Positions 53,637 to 64,000 of a stretch of 64,000 nt of DNA are shown here, one piece after another. Within the stretch, counting starts at the first letter, position 1. The number at the start of each line of letters is the position of its first letter. Source of the DNA: Fusibacter sp. 3D3 (GTDB lineage: Bacteria > Bacillota > Clostridia > Peptostreptococcales > Acidaminobacteraceae); NCBI RefSeq assembly GCF_001748365.1, contig NZ_BDHH01000001.1:367843-431842 (forward strand), given 5' to 3'. A model generated the notes under the pieces. It was given only the letters and a program-made list of their open reading frames with translations, was not told where the DNA came from and did not search any database. A program made the translations under genes and the position numbers.

Positions 53637-54971
53637 ATGGATAATTACTTGCAGACCATTTGGGATCAAGCCAGGGAAATTATGAGAAATGAATTAATGA
53701 CCGTTAGTTTCAATACTTGGATTGAAACAATCGATCCAGTCACCATCGAGGGCAGTACGATTATATTGCAAACTTTAAGTGTTTTAAATAGAAGTGTTTT
53801 AGAAACAAGATACAATGATTTGATTAAAAATACAATCAAACATGTGACGAATCAAGATTTTGTTGTAAAATACATCATTCCTGAAGAAAATACACTTGAT
53901 AAGAATAAAGCTGCAATGGCACAAGAAGTCAACGATATCTTAGAGTCTACAAATTTAAATCCAAGATATGTTTTTAATGAATTTGTCGTTGGCAACAGCA
54001 ATCGATTTGCACACGCTGCATCTCTTGCAGTTGCAGAATCTCCAGCAAGAGCTTATAACCCACTTTTTATATATGGAGGCGTTGGTCTTGGTAAAACACA
54101 TTTAATGCATGCCATTGGACACTACATTCTGTCCCAAAATAAAAATGCCAAAATCTACTATGTCTCAAGTGAAAAATTTACAAATGAACTCATCAATTCT
54201 ATTAAAGATGATAAGAATGAAGAATTCAGAAATAAATACAGAACTGTTGATGTTCTACTCGTGGATGATATTCAATTTATTGCAGGTAAGGAACGTACTC
54301 AAGAAGAGTTTTTCCATACATTTAACGCACTTTATGAAGATAATAAGCAAATCATCGTTTCATCTGATAGACCCCCTAAAGAAATTCCCACACTTGAAGA
54401 TCGATTGAGATCGCGTTTTGAATGGGGTTTAATATCAGATATTCAAGCACCAGATTTTGAAACGAGAATCGCTATATTGAGGAAAAAATCTGAAAGAGAT
54501 CGCGCAGATGTTCCAAATGAAGTCTTTGAATTTATTGCTTCCAAAATAAAATCTAATATTAGAGAACTTGAAGGTGCTTTAAACAGAGTTGTTGCATATT
54601 CCACACTTACAAAGAGAGAAGTTGACATTTCACTTGCCAATGAAGCACTTAAAGATCTAATTGCTTCCTCTAAAGCCAGAAAAATTGATGTTGATTTGAT
54701 TAAAGCGACTGTGGCTGAATACTTTAATATGAAGATAGATGATTTTGAATCCAAAAAAAGAACACGCCAAATTGCATACCCTAGACAAATAGCGATGTAC
54801 ATTTCAAGAGAACTTACGGATCTTTCATTACCAAAGATTGGTGAAGAGTTTGGTGGTCGTGATCATACAACCGTTATTCATGCTTGCGAAAAAATAAACA
54901 ACGATATGAGCAATGATTTTGACTTAAAACATCGAATAGAGGGCATTATTAAAGAAATTAAAGGGGATTGA
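53637..54971 (+). CDS. dnaA: Chromosomal replication initiator DnaA
   Basis: DnaA binds the boxes around it and opens the origin. The 444-residue protein has domain I (1-80, [24 protein letters not shown]), a short linker, and the AAA+ domain III with Walker [16 protein letters not shown] and Walker [27 protein letters not shown]. The DNA-binding domain IV ends with [28 protein letters not shown] precedes the ATG. A DnaA box 26 bases upstream suggests autorepression. Confidence 0.99.
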   Translation: MDNYLQTIWDQAREIMRNELMTVSFNTWIETIDPVTIEGSTIILQTLSVLNRSVLETRYNDLIKNTIKHVTNQDFVVKYIIPEENTLDKNKAAMAQEVNDILESTNLNPRYVFNEFVVGNSNRFAHAASLAVAESPARAYNPLFIYGGVGLGKTHLMHAIGHYILSQNKNAKIYYVSSEKFTNELINSIKDDKNEEFRNKYRTVDVLLVDDIQFIAGKERTQEEFFHTFNALYEDNKQIIVSSDRPPKEIPTLEDRLRSRFEWGLISDIQAPDFETRIAILRKKSERDRADVPNEVFEFIASKIKSNIRELEGALNRVVAYSTLTKREVDISLANEALKDLIASSKARKIDVDLIKATVAEYFNMKIDDFESKKRTRQIAYPRQIAMYISRELTDLSLPKIGEEFGGRDHTTVIHACEKINNDMSNDFDLKHRIEGIIKEIKGD

Positions 54972-54985
54972 TACCCCTGTGTACA

Positions 54986-55073
54986 TGTGTATAACTTTTT
55001 TGTGCATAACTTATTTTTTTTTCGCTTTTATGCACAGTGGACAACTTAGCCAGTTTACCTCTTTTTATACACA
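54986..55073. other. oriC: Second DnaA-box cluster between dnaA and dnaN
   Basis: Boxes of the form TTATNCACA or its complement are at 54986-54994 (TGTGTATAA), 55001-55009 (TGTGCATAA), 55028-55036 (TTATGCACA) and 55065-55073 (TTATACACA). A small AGGGG/CCCCT hairpin lies at the dnaA stop. Together with the upstream cluster this gives a bipartite origin like that of Bacillus. Confidence 0.8.
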
Positions 55074-55197
55074 GGCTAACCAGAGTGATTTTGGCTCTAT
55101 TGCATGTCTAGAAGTGGTTTTCCACAAATCAACAGCCCCTATTACTATTACTAGTAAAATAATTATCTAATTTATATTTATAAAAGGAGGATCACCC

Positions 55198-56304
55198 ATG
55201 AAATTTTCATGTAATCAGCAAGAATTATCAACAGCTATTAATTTAGTTTCAAAAGCTGTTTCTAGCAAGACAACTTTACCTATATTATCTGGTATCTTTT
55301 TTGAAACTGTAGGTGATCAATTAAGAATAATTGGAAACGATTTAAATCTAAGCATAGAAACATTTATGAATGTAACGGTTTATGAAGAGGGGAATATTGT
55401 AATTCCATCTAGACTACTAACTGAACTTATTAAAAAATTACCGAATAATACAATCGAAATTGAAGTAAGTGACAATAATGTGATCGCTATTAATTGTCTA
55501 GAGTCTAGTTTTAAAATAGTGGGTCTTCCTGGTAATGAGTATCCCGAACTCCCTAACATTGAAGATCAAAATTCTTTTGAAATTGATAAGGAACTTTTTT
55601 CAAATATGATCAAACAAACCAGTTTTGCTATTTCTCAAGATGAATCCAGACCGATACTTACAGGTGCTCTTCTTGAAATTGAAAACGGCAAATTTAATAT
55701 GGTGGCATTAGATGGATTTAGAATGGCCATTAAACGCGCTAACATAAAAACAAATTTAAGCAACAAAGCAGTTGTACCCGGTAGAACTTTAAACGAAATC
55801 AATAAAATTATGATGCAGGTGGAATCCAAGGGTGATCTTAAAATTTCATTTGACGATAAACAAGTTTTATTTACTTTTGAATCCTTGAAAGTGTATTCAA
55901 GATTACTTGCAGGTGAATTTATTAATTACACTCAAATACTACCAAGTGATTTTAAATCGGTCGCTAAAGTGAATACAAATGAATTTTTAACATGTATTGA
56001 TCGTTCTTTCCTAATGGCTAGAGAAAATAAAAATGTAGCCATCAAATTAGAAATAAAAGATGATCTTATTAAAATATCTTCTAGTTCTGAAATGGGAAGT
56101 TCTATGGAAAAACTCAATGTAGAACTAGAAGGTAATGATCTTGAAATTGGTTTTAATCCCAAATACCTCATTGATGCGCTCAAAGTAATCGATAGTGAAG
56201 AAATTTATTTGGAACTTATTAACAATGTAAGTCCATGTATTATTAGACCTATAGATCATGAAAGTTATACGTATTTAGTATTACCTTGTAGAATATCTAG
56301 ATAA
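55198..56304 (+). CDS. dnaN: DNA polymerase III beta subunit (sliding clamp)
   Basis: This 368-residue clamp has three similar domains. It begins [33 protein letters not shown] and ends [10 protein letters not shown], both standard. AAAGGAGGATCACCC precedes the ATG. It is 226 bases downstream of dnaA, with DnaA boxes between them. Confidence 0.99.
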   Translation: MKFSCNQQELSTAINLVSKAVSSKTTLPILSGIFFETVGDQLRIIGNDLNLSIETFMNVTVYEEGNIVIPSRLLTELIKKLPNNTIEIEVSDNNVIAINCLESSFKIVGLPGNEYPELPNIEDQNSFEIDKELFSNMIKQTSFAISQDESRPILTGALLEIENGKFNMVALDGFRMAIKRANIKTNLSNKAVVPGRTLNEINKIMMQVESKGDLKISFDDKQVLFTFESLKVYSRLLAGEFINYTQILPSDFKSVAKVNTNEFLTCIDRSFLMARENKNVAIKLEIKDDLIKISSSSEMGSSMEKLNVELEGNDLEIGFNPKYLIDALKVIDSEEIYLELINNVSPCIIRPIDHESYTYLVLPCRISR

Positions 56305-56314
56305 GGGTGGTCAA

Positions 56315-56560
56315 ATGAAAAAAATAGAGATCAAAACGGATTTTATTAAACTAGATCAATTGCTTAAATATGCAGCTATTGTAGACTCAGGCGGTGTTTC
56401 TAAATTGTTAATTCAAGAAGGTTTTGTAAAAGTGAATGGTGAAGTCTGTATGATGCGCGGTAAAAAGATTCATGATCAAGATGAAGTAGAAGTGATTATA
56501 CCTGATGAAATGGGTCACCCTCAGGAAAAATTTATATTAAAGGTCTTTAAAAACAAGTAG
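56315..56560 (+). CDS. yaaA: S4-domain RNA-binding protein YaaA
   Basis: This 81-residue protein has an S4 domain, [42 protein letters not shown]. It belongs to the YaaA/RlbA-type family found between dnaN and recF in Firmicutes. The exact role is unknown; family members are linked to ribosomal RNA. It is 10 bases after dnaN and 10 before recF. Confidence 0.93.
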   Translation: MKKIEIKTDFIKLDQLLKYAAIVDSGGVSKLLIQEGFVKVNGEVCMMRGKKIHDQDEVEVIIPDEMGHPQEKFILKVFKNK

Positions 56561-56570
56561 AGGTGCGCTA

Positions 56571-57677
56571 TTGAAAATTAAGTCTATTGCGCTTAAAAAT
56601 TTCAGAAACTATAATTATGTTAAATTAGGTTTTGATGAACATCTCAATATTATTGTGGGTGATAATGCTCAAGGCAAGACAAATTTACTGGAGGCATTAT
56701 ATGTATGTGGGTTTGGCAAGTCTTTTAGAACTTCTAAAGATTCTGATCTTGTCAATTTTAACGAAGAGATTACTTCTGTAAAAATTGAGATAGAACATGA
56801 AAATGGCTATGAAGAGGTCATTGAATACAGAATTAATCACAAAAACAAAAAAGAATTTTTAGTCAATGGTGTTAACATCACTAAAATTTCGGATTTGCTA
56901 GGAACGATTAATTTGGTCCTTTTTTATCCAGACGATTTAAAACTCATAAAAGATAGCCCAAGTGAGCGCAGAAAATTCATCAATAGAGAGCTTTCACATA
57001 TCAGTAAAATTTACTGCCTTGATATCATCGAGTACAATCGAATTCTAATACAAAGAAATGAATTGCTAAAGAAAATATTTTATAAACCGGCCTATAAAGA
57101 GACTTTAGATATTTGGGATGAGCAATTAGCAGCTAAAGGGTCTAAGATCATTATGAAAAGAATGCATTTCATAGAAAGTCTTGGCGAGATCAGCAGAGAA
57201 ATTCATAGTAATATAACAAATCATAGTGAAAATTTATCAATTAATTATATTACATCTGTTAAGAACCTAACAAATTATGATACAATAAAGGATGACTTAA
57301 TAGCGGGATTTAAAAAAAATCAAGAGAGTGATATCAAAAGAGGTTTTACTTCTATTGGACCTCATCGAGATGACATAGATATAAAAATAAATGATATCAA
57401 TATCAAATCTTTTGGTTCTCAAGGGCAACAGAGAACTGCGGCATTATCATTAAAGCTTTCAGAAATTGAAATTATCAAAAAGGAAGTGGGTGAGTATCCT
57501 ATTTTACTACTTGATGATGTCATGAGTGAGCTCGATTATAAACGTCAAAAAGATCTCATATATACTTTAAAAAATGTTCAAACGATCATCACAACAACAG
57601 ATGTAAAAAATCTATTAGATGATTATATAAATGCTTCTAAATTAATAAAAGTGAAAAATGGAAGTATTAAATGCTAG
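56571..57677 (+). CDS. recF: DNA replication and repair protein RecF
   Basis: This 368-residue SMC-like ATPase helps load RecA at gaps. Walker A is GDNAQGKTNLLEAL, the signature SFGSQGQQRTAALSLKL, and Walker B LLLDDVMSELD. The N-terminal MKIKSIALKNFRNY is typical. The start codon is TTG, behind GAGGTGCGCTA; no closer ATG fits the family's N-terminus. Confidence 0.97.
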   Translation: MKIKSIALKNFRNYNYVKLGFDEHLNIIVGDNAQGKTNLLEALYVCGFGKSFRTSKDSDLVNFNEEITSVKIEIEHENGYEEVIEYRINHKNKKEFLVNGVNITKISDLLGTINLVLFYPDDLKLIKDSPSERRKFINRELSHISKIYCLDIIEYNRILIQRNELLKKIFYKPAYKETLDIWDEQLAAKGSKIIMKRMHFIESLGEISREIHSNITNHSENLSINYITSVKNLTNYDTIKDDLIAGFKKNQESDIKRGFTSIGPHRDDIDIKINDINIKSFGSQGQQRTAALSLKLSEIEIIKKEVGEYPILLLDDVMSELDYKRQKDLIYTLKNVQTIITTTDVKNLLDDYINASKLIKVKNGSIKC

Positions 57678-57680
57678 TAG

Positions 57681-59603
<1,923 letters not shown>

Positions 59604-59616
59604 GAGGAAATAGAAG

Positions 59617-62160
59617 TTGAGTGATTTTAAAAATGATGACGTCAATGATGAAATCAATGAAAGTATAAATGAATCTGAGACGATTATTCAAGTAGACATC
59701 ATGGATGAAATGAAGAAATCGTATATGGATTACGCAATGAGTGTCATTGTCAGTAGAGCATTACCAGATGCAAGAGATGGTTTAAAACCTGTTCATAGAC
59801 GTATTTTATATGCGATGAACGAAATTAATTTTACGCATGATAAACCACATCGTAAATCTGCGCGTATCGTTGGAGAAGTTATTGGTAAATACCATCCACA
59901 TGGTGATTCATCGATTTATGGTGCTATGGTAAGATTTGCACAAGATTTTTCCATGAGATATCTACTTGTTGATGGTCAAGGTAACTTTGGTTCTATCGAT
60001 GGCGATGGTGCAGCTGCCATGCGTTATACAGAAGCAAGAATGACACGTCTTTCTGGAGAACTTTTAAGAGATATAGAAAAAAATACAGTTGATTTTATGC
60101 CAAACTTTGATGAGACAGAAACACAACCGGTGGTATTACCGAGTCGTTTTCCTAATCTTCTTGTAAATGGTTCAAATGGTATCGCCGTTGGTATGGCCAC
60201 TTCTATTCCACCCCATAATTTAGGTGAAGTTATAGATGCGGTTGTAAAAATGATGGATGATCCTGAAACAGATGTCTATGATCTTATGGAATGTGTTAAA
60301 GGACCTGATTTTCCAACCGGCGCTGAAATTATGGGTATTGAGGGCATTAAACGTGCATACAGAACGGGCAGAGGCAGAGTTATTCTCAGGTCAAAAGCTG
60401 AAATAGAAGAGATGAAAAATGGTAAGACACGTATAATTGTTTCAGAAATTCCTTATCAAGTTAATAAATCTAAAATGATTGAGGGGATTGCCGAACTTGT
60501 AAAATCCAAAAGACTTGAAGGCATTACGGATTTAAGAGATGAAAGTAATCGAAATGGTATTCGTGTCGTCATTGAACTTCGTCGAGATGTAAATGCTAAT
60601 ATCATGCTCAATCAGCTTTATAAAAATTCACAGCTTCAAGTTTCTTACAGTATTATTTTACTTGCGCTTGTGGGCGGCGAACCTAAAGTTATGAACTTAA
60701 GGGAAATAATTTCCGTTTATATTGATCACCAAATTGAAGTTGAAACAAGAAGAGTTGTTTTTGATCTTCAGAAGGCAAGAGATCGTGCTCATATCCTTGA
60801 AGGCCTTAGAACAGCCATTGATAACATTGATGAAGTCATTAGAATCATCAGATCTGCTTACAATGATGCTGAACAAAAATTGATGGAGCGCTTCAATCTA
60901 TCAGAAATTCAATCGAAAACAATTGTAGACATGAGATTGAGAAGACTACAGGGACTTGAACGTGAAAAAATTGAAAATGAATATACTGAAATATTAAAAA
61001 CAATTGATTATTTAATATCCTTATTAAATGACAAAGAATTGCTTTTAAGCATTATCAAAGAAGATTTATTGCGTATTAAAAAACAATATAACGATGAAAG
61101 AAGAACCGATATCAGCATTAATCCAGATGAAATTGATTACGAGGATCTCATTGAAGAAGATGAAGTCATTATCACTTTAACACACGCCGGTTATATCAAA
61201 CGTGTTTCTACTGGGGAGTACGTTTCTCAAAAAAGAGGTGGTAGGGGTAAAACTGGATTGTCTACGAGAGAAGAGGATTTTGTCAAAGATATCTTTACAA
61301 CTTCAACTCATGATTATTTATTGTTTTTTACTAATTTTGGTAAAGTTTACAGAATGAAAGCTTATAGAATTCCTGATGGTTCAAGAATTTCTAAAGGAAC
61401 AGCCATTGTAAACTTATTACCACTTGAACCGGAAGAACGTGTTAATGCCATTGTGCCAATTAAAGATTTTGACAATGGTTATTTGACATTGTGTACAAAG
61501 CAAGGTGTCATAAAGAAAACGACGCTTGATCAATTTGATACATCTCGTAAAACGGGTTTGATTGCCATTAACCTCAACGAGGATGATCAGCTTATTTCTG
61601 TTAAACGTACAGATGGTAACAATGAAATGATCGTGATAACTGCCAAAGGAAAATCGATTAGATTTAGTGAAAATGATGTACGTCCGATGGGTAGAACTGC
61701 CACAGGTGTAAGAGCTATTAAACTTGCAAGCTATGATCATGTTATTGAAATGGATATTGTTACAGAAAATGGGAAAATGTTAATTGTTTCTGAAAATGGC
61801 TACGGTAAAAGAACACCACTGACAGAATATAGACAACAAACCAGAGGTGGAAAAGGCATTATCACTTATAACATTAATAGCAAGACGGGTAGTGTTATTG
61901 GCGCTAAAGTTGTTGAAGATTCAGATGATTTGATGATTATCAATGATAACGGTGTGCTCATTCGAATTAAAGTAGATGAAATTTCAGTAACGGGTAGAAT
62001 TACATCCGGTGTTCGTCTGATGAAAGTTAATGATGAAACGAACTTAGTTTCAATTGCTTTAATAAAAGATGTTGATTCAGAGGATATTGCTTCTGAAGGA
62101 TCAGAAAAGACATTGATAGAAAATACTTTAGGCGAAATTACTGAGACTGAAGAAGAATAG
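59617..62160 (+). CDS. gyrA: DNA gyrase subunit A
   Basis: This is the DNA-cleaving subunit of gyrase, 847 residues. The N-terminal part has [33 protein letters not shown], the quinolone-resistance region [25 protein letters not shown] and the catalytic Tyr in [12 protein letters not shown]. The C-terminal beta-pinwheel contains the GyrA box [11 protein letters not shown] and ends in an acidic tail. The start is TTG after GGAGG, with an extra acidic N-terminal 30 residues before the conserved core. Confidence 0.99.
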   Translation: MSDFKNDDVNDEINESINESETIIQVDIMDEMKKSYMDYAMSVIVSRALPDARDGLKPVHRRILYAMNEINFTHDKPHRKSARIVGEVIGKYHPHGDSSIYGAMVRFAQDFSMRYLLVDGQGNFGSIDGDGAAAMRYTEARMTRLSGELLRDIEKNTVDFMPNFDETETQPVVLPSRFPNLLVNGSNGIAVGMATSIPPHNLGEVIDAVVKMMDDPETDVYDLMECVKGPDFPTGAEIMGIEGIKRAYRTGRGRVILRSKAEIEEMKNGKTRIIVSEIPYQVNKSKMIEGIAELVKSKRLEGITDLRDESNRNGIRVVIELRRDVNANIMLNQLYKNSQLQVSYSIILLALVGGEPKVMNLREIISVYIDHQIEVETRRVVFDLQKARDRAHILEGLRTAIDNIDEVIRIIRSAYNDAEQKLMERFNLSEIQSKTIVDMRLRRLQGLEREKIENEYTEILKTIDYLISLLNDKELLLSIIKEDLLRIKKQYNDERRTDISINPDEIDYEDLIEEDEVIITLTHAGYIKRVSTGEYVSQKRGGRGKTGLSTREEDFVKDIFTTSTHDYLLFFTNFGKVYRMKAYRIPDGSRISKGTAIVNLLPLEPEERVNAIVPIKDFDNGYLTLCTKQGVIKKTTLDQFDTSRKTGLIAINLNEDDQLISVKRTDGNNEMIVITAKGKSIRFSENDVRPMGRTATGVRAIKLASYDHVIEMDIVTENGKMLIVSENGYGKRTPLTEYRQQTRGGKGIITYNINSKTGSVIGAKVVEDSDDLMIINDNGVLIRIKVDEISVTGRITSGVRLMKVNDETNLVSIALIKDVDSEDIASEGSEKTLIENTLGEITETEEE

Positions 62161-62171
62161 AATAAAATTAA

Positions 62172-62215
62172 AGAGCCAATCTCAAGTGAATTTTCAATTA
62201 CTTGAAATTGGCTCT
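62172..62215. terminator. Bidirectional terminator between gyrA and the convergent gene
   Basis: AGAGCCAAT (62172-62180) pairs with ATTGGCTCT (62207-62215), with an inner TCAAGT/ACTTGA stem. T- or A-rich flanks lie on both sides. The two convergent genes end 12 bases before and 7 bases after the hairpin. Confidence 0.75.
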
Positions 62216-62221
62216 CTTTAA

Positions 62222-63865
62222 TTACATATACATGACAGCATAGGTTGTGATGTAAAACAGATATTGGATCATTTCAAATACAAAGAAAAAGAAAAAGGCT
62301 GTAATGAAATGTGTTTGAGGTTTATTCTTAAGAAAAAGATGAATACATAATAAACTTATTCCAGTTGTAAAAATAAAAGTCAAACTCGATAAGAAAACTG
62401 AACTTAGATGGAATGGTGGCGTTCCCATTGAAGTATTTGAAAACAATAGTAAATCAAAATTTGAAAAAACATAATAAATTTTTACAAGCAAATAAGCCAA
62501 TATAGCAGAATACAACATTTTAATAGGATTTCTTTCAACCCAATTCATTTTAATAATTGCGATTGGAATGACTACAAAAATGACTGGAAATAGTAATCCA
62601 ATGATGACCATCCAAGAGGTCATAAGCGATGCTGGAATATAAGTCAAAGCACCAAAAAAGATATTTTGATAATCCGTTAGCGCTAATTTTGTACTTTGTT
62701 TAATGATGTTTGGTTCATTACTAGAAATATAAAGGACATTTTGGCCATGATCAATTTCATTTGTAATGAGATAATCCAATTTATCAACGGTAATAAATTT
62801 AAAGTTTGGCGCATAATTTTGAGACTTTGTTAAAATTTTAAAAGGCAATTGTTCAATTTCTTGACCTTTAGTAATGGGTCTTAAAAAAACATTTGTATAT
62901 GTTTTAAACTGAGATCCTATTTCTAATTTACCAATAAAACTTTTGTCATTATAAGCAATGTAAACTTGATCATTGTAGCTTACAAATTGGGTATTCGGAT
63001 CATAACTCATATTTGAAGAATCAACACTTTCTATAATATCTAATGTGTTTTTATCTACAATTAGATTCGTTTCAAAATTTTGTCCATATTTTGTATTTTT
63101 CAAAATCATACAATTGTAAAGGTGATCCTCTTTAATAAATAAATCTGTATCCAATGAAATAGTGCCTGAGATTGCATTTACTTTCTGCATATTCTCTTTA
63201 TAAAAGAGCTCATCATGATTGATATCATAACGGTATAAGCTGAAATAGTAACCGCCTAAATTGTATTCAAGTAAATTGATAAAGAGTTTATTTTGATCCA
63301 ATTGAAAATCAAATTGCTCGACTTTTGAATTCTCGCTTACAAAATTCAAATTTGTACCATTAAAAAAGTAAAAAGTATCATCAACATAAACAACCGCATT
63401 TTTTCCATCTAGCTTGACACTTTCAAAATGATTTGTGATTTCAGCTTGAGCATTTAATGTAAAATCACTTAGGTTAAAATTATATTGATTAAGTGTAGTC
63501 TCTGTTGCAATTAAAACAGTTAAGACATTTAAATTGATCTCAGTACTTATTTTTTTTACGTTGGTATTCAAATCATAAGTAAAAGATTTTTGTATTTCAC
63601 CAGATAAATTTAGAATATTAAAATGCAACTTTTGCTTATCACTAAAAGTTAATAGAAGTTGATGGTCATAATCGACAACATCAAAAATGTCATCGTAATA
63701 GTTCTGAGTTTGGTCAGTAACATCGGATTGATATAATGTTATGTATTTTGACCAGTTTTCACTTGGTAATGTAACAAAATCAGCATAGAGTACAGATGAT
63801 AAAAGTAATAATGCAATAAAAACACTCATAAACAATGCAAACTTCCAATTATACAGTTTTTTCAT
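62222..63865 (-). CDS. Large membrane protein with extracellular beta-rich domain, unknown
   Basis: This 547-residue protein has an N-terminal helix or signal anchor (about 8-28, WKFALFMSVFIALLLLSSVLYADF). A long external domain of about 365 residues follows, with a recurring pattern of beta strands rich in Asn/Asp/Tyr/Phe that looks propeller-like. The C-terminal third has four or five membrane helices (about 400-545). No known motif or family is recognised. AAAGGGGGCGCTTT precedes the ATG. It is head-on to replication and convergent with gyrA. Nothing recognisable lies between its start and the window end. Confidence 0.75.
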   Translation of the reverse strand: MKKLYNWKFALFMSVFIALLLLSSVLYADFVTLPSENWSKYITLYQSDVTDQTQNYYDDIFDVVDYDHQLLLTFSDKQKLHFNILNLSGEIQKSFTYDLNTNVKKISTEINLNVLTVLIATETTLNQYNFNLSDFTLNAQAEITNHFESVKLDGKNAVVYVDDTFYFFNGTNLNFVSENSKVEQFDFQLDQNKLFINLLEYNLGGYYFSLYRYDINHDELFYKENMQKVNAISGTISLDTDLFIKEDHLYNCMILKNTKYGQNFETNLIVDKNTLDIIESVDSSNMSYDPNTQFVSYNDQVYIAYNDKSFIGKLEIGSQFKTYTNVFLRPITKGQEIEQLPFKILTKSQNYAPNFKFITVDKLDYLITNEIDHGQNVLYISSNEPNIIKQSTKLALTDYQNIFFGALTYIPASLMTSWMVIIGLLFPVIFVVIPIAIIKMNWVERNPIKMLYSAILAYLLVKIYYVFSNFDLLLFSNTSMGTPPFHLSSVFLSSLTFIFTTGISLLCIHLFLKNKPQTHFITAFFFFFVFEMIQYLFYITTYAVMYM

Positions 63866-64000
63866 AAAGCGCCCCCTTTAAATGTGCAAAAAATGTTGTT
63901 ATGTCATTATCTCTTTAATAATCAAAAATGTGAATATAAAAAGAATCAAAAAGATATTAACAAATATTAATAAATCAGATAAAATAGGAAATATCATAGA

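Overview
The window is a chromosomal segment of a low-GC, Gram-positive anaerobe of the class Clostridia, most likely a Fusibacter- or Tissierellales-like lineage. The genus is an inference from gene content, not proven. Supporting signs are the origin gene order (rpmH-rnpA-yidD-yidC-jag-mnmE-mnmG-rsmG-parA-parB on one side, dnaA-dnaN-yaaA-recF-gyrB-gyrA on the other), a large Bacillus-type SRP RNA, strong AGGAGG-type ribosome binding sites, an SLH cell-surface protein and two lysine-fermentation genes.

The replication origin lies at about 53.0-55.2 kb. DnaA boxes occur both upstream of dnaA and between dnaA and dnaN. Most genes left of the origin are on the minus strand and most right of it on the plus strand, so they run with replication. 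The exceptions are head-on: 8.2-10.0 kb, 18.5-26.2 kb and 62.2-63.9 kb.

Layout: 0-4.8 kb is a carbohydrate-type ABC transporter operon (two permeases, an MsmX-like ATPase and four small membrane proteins) behind a 575-base leader with two LacI-type palindromes. 5.4-7.9 kb holds cutC, rpmE and rho. 8.2-10.0 kb is a secreted stalk-domain/transglutaminase-like protein. 9.99-10.26 kb holds three long hairpins that share one core. 10.3-14.3 kb holds kce, kal and a three-gene polyprenyl-phosphate glycosyltransferase set. 14.5-18.3 kb holds pyrG, with an attenuator-like leader, and an SLH protein. 18.5-26.2 kb is a plus-strand cluster: alpha/beta hydrolase, MurF-like ligase, Ddl-like ligase, VanR/VanS-like two-component system, a zinc-ribbon/AMIN protein and a glycine-zipper membrane protein. 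26.3-28.2 kb is an IS1634-type insertion sequence, followed by a ROK regulator. 29.7-38.8 kb has the classical recR-ybaB-dnaX / SRP RNA / tRNA-Ser / tadA block, split by two large HD-domain membrane sensors.

38.9-44.2 kb is the least ordinary part. It has tRNA-Arg, an operon of two paralogous HTH/coiled-coil proteins with a further coiled-coil protein and an OmpA-like wall-binding membrane protein, a degenerate enhancer-binding-type regulator, and a lipid kinase. 44.6-45.0 kb carries two parS sites flanking a tandem 141/140-base structured repeat. From 45.0 kb on come the parAB and origin housekeeping genes.

The best candidates for undescribed biology are the HTH-HTH-coiled-coil-OmpA operon near the origin (a possible DNA-to-envelope tether), the conserved-core hairpin trio at 10 kb, and the repeat/parS arrangement behind parB. 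All three are hypotheses from sequence reading only.
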